Origin: Stylonectria norvegica
Taxonomy: Eukaryota; Ascomycota; Sordariomycetes; Hypocreales; Nectriaceae
DNA: 64,000 bases
Reading direction: 5' to 3'
NCBI GenBank assembly: GCA_014621405.1
Contig: JAANBC010000094.1
Coordinates: 23,438 to 87,437 of the forward strand
This document shows positions 60,169-64,000 of this stretch, piece after piece. The notes under the pieces were generated by a model, which was given only the letters and a program-made list of their open reading frames with translations, had not been told where the DNA came from and ran no database searches. Position 1 is the stretch's first letter; each line of letters begins with the position of its first letter. The position numbers and the translations under genes are program-made.

Positions 60169-61111
60169 ACTTAGATGTTGGTTGAGGTTGCTCTCGTACG
60201 CATAGGATGAGCATTCAGTGCTCCAAGTTTCAATATGCAGTTGTTGACGATTGACATGTCTTATGGTTTTGTGTCCTGCTTCTGCTTCCATCCAACCTTA
60301 TACGTATCCATGACGCCAAGCCGCCATCTCCTTGTTAGTCTCGCTGCCGGCTTCCGAAGCCATCATGAACTTTGGTGTGGCATCCAATCCCAGCTGCGAC
60401 AACTGGCGAAAACGAGATCCATTGCAGCAAATCCAAGGCGTTGATCGGTTCTCGAACTTGAACGCTCCCATTAGGTAAAGCGCGCGGCATTGGCACGGAA
60501 ATATGTGCCGGCGAACCGTTCCTTCAGGGTCCTAATCCCCTAAAGTCCCCTATAGGGCCTATAAACGCTTGCGTCGCCAGCCCCTCCAGCGCTACGTGCC
60601 GCTGGTGCCGGAAGCTCGGCAGCTGCTCCTACGTCACATGAGCACTAGACGTGAGATAGGAAGCCCACCACGGGCTTGCGACGCTAGCCAAGAGTCTTCA
60701 GCCCATGCATCTTAAGATGATCTGAACCAAGGAGGCTGGGCATTCTTTTCGCTTGTGGAACGAGTCGATAAGGCCTCACTTGTATGGAAGACTGGAAGAT
60801 TTTGCATGTGTGTGTATGGTTTTTTTGCTTTGAAGTATACCCACGATATATGTCCATCTCCGCCCCTTTGATCGGCCGCCTGTTAGGGAAAGTCGCAACG
60901 GACCTCGAGCCTCACTCAGCCGCTTCCGCCGTCGACGGTTAGCTTCACATTTGCGCATCCTCTTTGCCGCTACCCGTACTCTCGGAGACCTCAGTCGGCC
61001 GGCGCGCCACTACGTATACGCAAGGTCTGCCCAGTAGTCACCGAATATCCTCAATATTTCTCTTCCATCGCATCCGCACATCTGCGTATCGTCCGCCGGG
61101 TTCTCTTCCCC
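60169..61111. other. Intergenic, no gene recognised
   Basis: About 940 bp between co-oriented genes. A 60-codon minus-strand frame at 60776-60958 shows no motif. Confidence 0.5.
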
Positions 61112-62938
61112 ATGTCCCAAGACAAAAGCGAGCCGGGGGCCCAGCCCAACGGCCATAACGAGAATGAGGCCTCAAACAAGCCGGAAACACCATCAGATAA
61201 GCCAACCACACCATCAGGAGACCCTGAGCATAACGACCATCGGCTTAAGGAGTCCCTCCCCTTCCACGGCTCTGACCTTAAGGAGAAGATCAAGAAGAGC
61301 GGCCCAGCAGGGGGCTATGATAAGACGCCTCTGCCCGATGCTCCTCAAGGCTACACCGTCCGCTTCGTCTTTGAGGGTGCTTCAAATCTGCCCCCGGCGG
61401 ACCTCTTAACCGCGTCTTCAGACCCCTTTGTCCTCGCAACTCTCAAGGGCACTCAGCCGAAGAGGCACAAGGAGGATCCGGATCTAAAGCACAGGACGAA
61501 GACCATCAGGAAAACCACGGAGCCGAAATGGCAGGATGAGTGGATTGTCGCAAATGTGCCCCCGACAGGCTTCACCCTCAAGTGTAAGCTGTACGATGAG
61601 GACTATCCGGACTCCAACGACAGACTGGGCAAGGTGACGATCAAGGTTGCCAGCGTCTCTGAGGATTGGAAAGGCTATCCGCCGCCGGGGAAGGACTTCA
61701 AGGCGCAGAAGCGCATGATGGGGAAGAGGGCATACTTTTTGAAACTCATCACCAGCCTTGTCAGCCACAACGTCCACATGACTCCTCATCTCACTATCAG
61801 CATGCAAGTACTCGGCAAGTCGGATCCCCCGTTTGCCCAGATGCATACGGTAGGCCCGACAGTCTGGGTCAAGCACTTTTGTCCTCTGATCGGTCGTCTC
61901 GCCGGTACAAAGGTGAATGCGGATGAGGAGGATGATCACCGCAGGAAAGAACATGACGACAAAAACAAGAGTTCTCAAAAATACGAGTACGTACAGCCTC
62001 TTTTTGCACTAAGCGAACATGGTACTGATGAAGGCCACAGTTTTCAAGCCAATGAAATGCAGCTTCGTGGCCCCGTGCCGCCGAAGCTATATCATCGCTA
62101 TGTCGAGTTCAAACCTTTCGTGGGGTCCATGTTCGCTTCCACCGGGCTTCGGGGCAAGATTTTGAACCTGGCCCTTCACAAGCAGCACGCTCGTATCTAC
62201 AACTTCAACAGTAGCACCATACACGGCACCTTTGAGGCGGGCACCGAGGAGGGCTCACTCCAATTCCTCAAGCTTGCCCACTTTGACGAGGGTGGCCGAG
62301 TTTTCACCTACGTCTTGACCCTCGACGGCTTGTTGCGGTTCACGGAGACGGGTAAGGAATTCGGAGTGGACATGTTGAGCAAACATACCATGCATTCTGA
62401 TGTGGAGACTTATATCGCTTGCTCTGGTGAGTTCTTCATTCGACGGCTTGAGCATCCGGATGGTTCAGACGACCCAAAGCCCGACGAGAAGACGCATCCG
62501 TCCGAGCCTCTGCCTGGCGGCCCGCCCAAAGGGGGTCCTCCGCCCAATCCGGCTTATTATCAGCTCATCATCGACAACGACTCGGGCACCTACCGACCAG
62601 ACAAGTCCACACTGCCATATCTTAAGTCCTTCCTTGAATACAACTTCCCCGGCCTAGGCATCATCGCTATGCACTGGGAGGAGCAGCAACTCAAGGACAT
62701 GAAGGACGCGCAACGCAATGTGAAGAAGAAGGAGGGTCGGATGGTCAACATGGTCCAGAACCGGAGCCAGAGCAGCATCAGCTCAGCCGAGAGCGAGCTG
62801 GACGACCGCGAGGGCGGCTGGGAGCAGGGACAGAAGAGCAAGCGTGAGACGGCCCTTGGGGTACTCGAGGACCCGAAGAAGATCGGGGGTGCGGTCAAGG
62901 CCATGATACCTGGCACGAATGGGGAGAGCTCCAAGTGA
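61112..62938 (+). CDS. C2-domain protein, fungal-specific architecture
   Basis: Exons 61112-61986 and 62041-62938 encode 590 aa. The 54-nt intron is a multiple of three without a stop, so reading through would give 608 aa; splicing is preferred because it has GTACGT, a TACTGAT-like branch site and CACAG, and makes KYDFQANEMQ. The N-terminal 75 residues are Pro/Glu/Lys-rich and probably disordered. A C2 domain spans about residues 78-180 (YTVRFVFEGASNLPP, DPFVLATL, EPKWQDEW, KLYDEDYPDSNDRLG). Its acidic loop (DEDYPDSND) suggests Ca2+-dependent membrane binding. The C-terminal 400 residues match a fungal family of unknown role. No signal peptide. Confidence 0.85.
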   Translation: MSQDKSEPGAQPNGHNENEASNKPETPSDKPTTPSGDPEHNDHRLKESLPFHGSDLKEKIKKSGPAGGYDKTPLPDAPQGYTVRFVFEGASNLPPADLLTASSDPFVLATLKGTQPKRHKEDPDLKHRTKTIRKTTEPKWQDEWIVANVPPTGFTLKCKLYDEDYPDSNDRLGKVTIKVASVSEDWKGYPPPGKDFKAQKRMMGKRAYFLKLITSLVSHNVHMTPHLTISMQVLGKSDPPFAQMHTVGPTVWVKHFCPLIGRLAGTKVNADEEDDHRRKEHDDKNKSSQKYEYVQPLFALSEHGTDEGHSFQANEMQLRGPVPPKLYHRYVEFKPFVGSMFASTGLRGKILNLALHKQHARIYNFNSSTIHGTFEAGTEEGSLQFLKLAHFDEGGRVFTYVLTLDGLLRFTETGKEFGVDMLSKHTMHSDVETYIACSGEFFIRRLEHPDGSDDPKPDEKTHPSEPLPGGPPKGGPPPNPAYYQLIIDNDSGTYRPDKSTLPYLKSFLEYNFPGLGIIAMHWEEQQLKDMKDAQRNVKKKEGRMVNMVQNRSQSSISSAESELDDREGGWEQGQKSKRETALGVLEDPKKIGGAVKAMIPGTNGESSK

Positions 62939-63215
62939 GATGGAAGAGGGGTGTGGCGGCTGGTGGTAATCTGGAGGTGCCCTCGCGGGCCAGCACGGTC
63001 ATTCTTGCATATTATACCTTGGGTAGAAGTCGAGGGAGTTCATGCTCACGGTCATGAACATTGACGCGTATTGTTAGTTCGTCGTTTATTTCGGGAGACG
63101 CCCGGTTTTTTAATTCTAATTGCTTCTGGATTCGTCTCAGTCACTCAATCGCATCGTCTATATACTCTATATTGTGGGAAATTCCCCAGTCCTGTCGTTC
63201 CGCCGTCCTATGCGC

Positions 63216-63860
63216 TTACAGACTGGCTTTGAGCGATATCCAATTACTCGAGCATTTTGCCAGCACAGCACCCTTCTCGTCTTTCATCTCGCAGGCGACG
63301 CGAGTCTTCCGCCCATTCATCTCTTCTATCCTCGCAACAATGCATACGATGGTGTTCGTGTACACTGGCTTCAGATACGTGACATCCAGCCTTGCCGTCA
63401 TGTTACCCGTCTTGAAGGTTGGGAAATCCTTGCCCAGCACACCATTCAGCTCAAACGTAGCCCCCATGGCCTCATCCATCATAGCGCCCGTCATGCCGCC
63501 GTGCACGACCGATGGATACCCGCTCACGCCATCTCCCACGGCGATGAAGTGCGTCGTGGTGAGGATGGGCTTCTGCGGGTCCAGCGCCGCGGCGTGGCTC
63601 TCGGCGCGGAAGCTGCTGAGCAGGTGCGCGAAGCAGCGGTCGTTGGCGAGCGTGACGCCGAAGAGCTGGTCGTGCACGTCGGTGAGGGTGTTGCGGCACG
63701 GCGGGATGAAGGGGATGGTGCCCGCGGCGGCGAGGAGGGCGGCTGTCCAGGGGATGGAGGTGAAGTAGGCGATTTCGGCGGCGAAGAGCGCGGGGGGTGT
63801 TTGAGGGGGCGTGAAGTTGAGGGCTGGGCAGATGAGGCGGAGGTCGCTTGGGGGAGACAT
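63216..63860 (-). CDS. PaaI/4HBT-type hotdog-fold thioesterase
   Basis: A single exon encodes 214 aa. The central VVHGGMTGAMMDEAMG (about residues 120-135) is the hallmark of PaaI-like acyl-CoA thioesterases, with the active-site region in this helix, followed by ARLDVTYLKPV of the second hotdog strand pair. The first 100 residues form an extension found in many fungal members. Substrate is probably an acyl- or aryl-CoA. The gene converges on the C2-domain gene, with 277 bp between them. Confidence 0.88.
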   Translation of the reverse strand: MSPPSDLRLICPALNFTPPQTPPALFAAEIAYFTSIPWTAALLAAAGTIPFIPPCRNTLTDVHDQLFGVTLANDRCFAHLLSSFRAESHAAALDPQKPILTTTHFIAVGDGVSGYPSVVHGGMTGAMMDEAMGATFELNGVLGKDFPTFKTGNMTARLDVTYLKPVYTNTIVCIVARIEEMNGRKTRVACEMKDEKGAVLAKCSSNWISLKASL

Positions 63861-64000
63861 GGTGGAGGTGTGGGAGGTGAGGCACTCGCCGAGAGGATGA
63901 GATGCTCAGAGTGAGGGTGAACACTCGAGATGAGAGAGTGAGATGAGCGAGGTTCACGATTAGATGGAGGTGAATTGGGATCCGGGCCGGCGTCGGGATG

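Overview
The window reads as nuclear DNA of a filamentous ascomycete, probably a sordariomycete and plausibly Hypocreales. Genes carry short GT-AG introns (about 42-93 nt) with CTAAC or CTGAC-like branch sites. Families typical of these fungi are present: a PKS-NRPS hybrid, Zn2Cys6 and bHLH regulators, a HET-domain protein, a hydrophobin and a TRI12-type efflux pump. The species cannot be named from sequence alone. Exon boundaries were worked out by hand from reading frame, splice sites and family motifs; no transcript data were available.

Region 1 (about 0.5-28 kb) is a secondary-metabolite cluster. It holds a 4029-aa reducing PKS-NRPS with a terminal R*/Dieckmann domain, a divergent trans-acting enoyl reductase, a methyltransferase-like protein, a cytochrome P450, a Zn2Cys6 regulator and an Old Yellow Enzyme. 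This set matches the enzymes known for the antifungal 2-pyridone ilicicolin H: synthase, trans-ER, ring-expanding P450, SAM-dependent pericyclase and OYE-type epimerase. The inferred route is that PKS-NRPS and ER make an acyl tetramic acid, the P450 expands it to a 2-pyridone, the methyltransferase fold catalyses the Diels-Alder step that forms the decalin, and the OYE epimerises the product. The P450 has a puzzling splice or frameshift region that bears on whether the cluster works. A tiny secreted Cys/Ala-rich protein follows the OYE.

Region 2 (29.7-34 kb) is housekeeping: the 18S rRNA methyltransferase Bud23 and the Golgi/ER protein Svp26, divergently arranged, then a small probable mitochondrial protein. 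This bounds the cluster on the right. Its left edge may lie outside the window.

Region 3 (34.5-47.5 kb) is more accessory: a HET-domain protein with an unusual N-terminus and a 5-nt first exon, an FAD-dependent oxidoreductase, a secreted carboxylesterase, a hydrophobin, a gene-empty stretch of about 4 kb, and a bHLH regulator.

Region 4 (47.6-64 kb) holds a transaldolase-like gene divergent from a sugar-transporter gene, with an intergenic region rich in palindromic decamers and CreA-type sites. It is followed by another 4 kb gene-empty stretch, a TRI12-type MFS pump, an NTF2/SnoaL-like protein, a C2-domain protein and a hotdog thioesterase. No rRNA, tRNA, CRISPR array or intact transposon was recognised.
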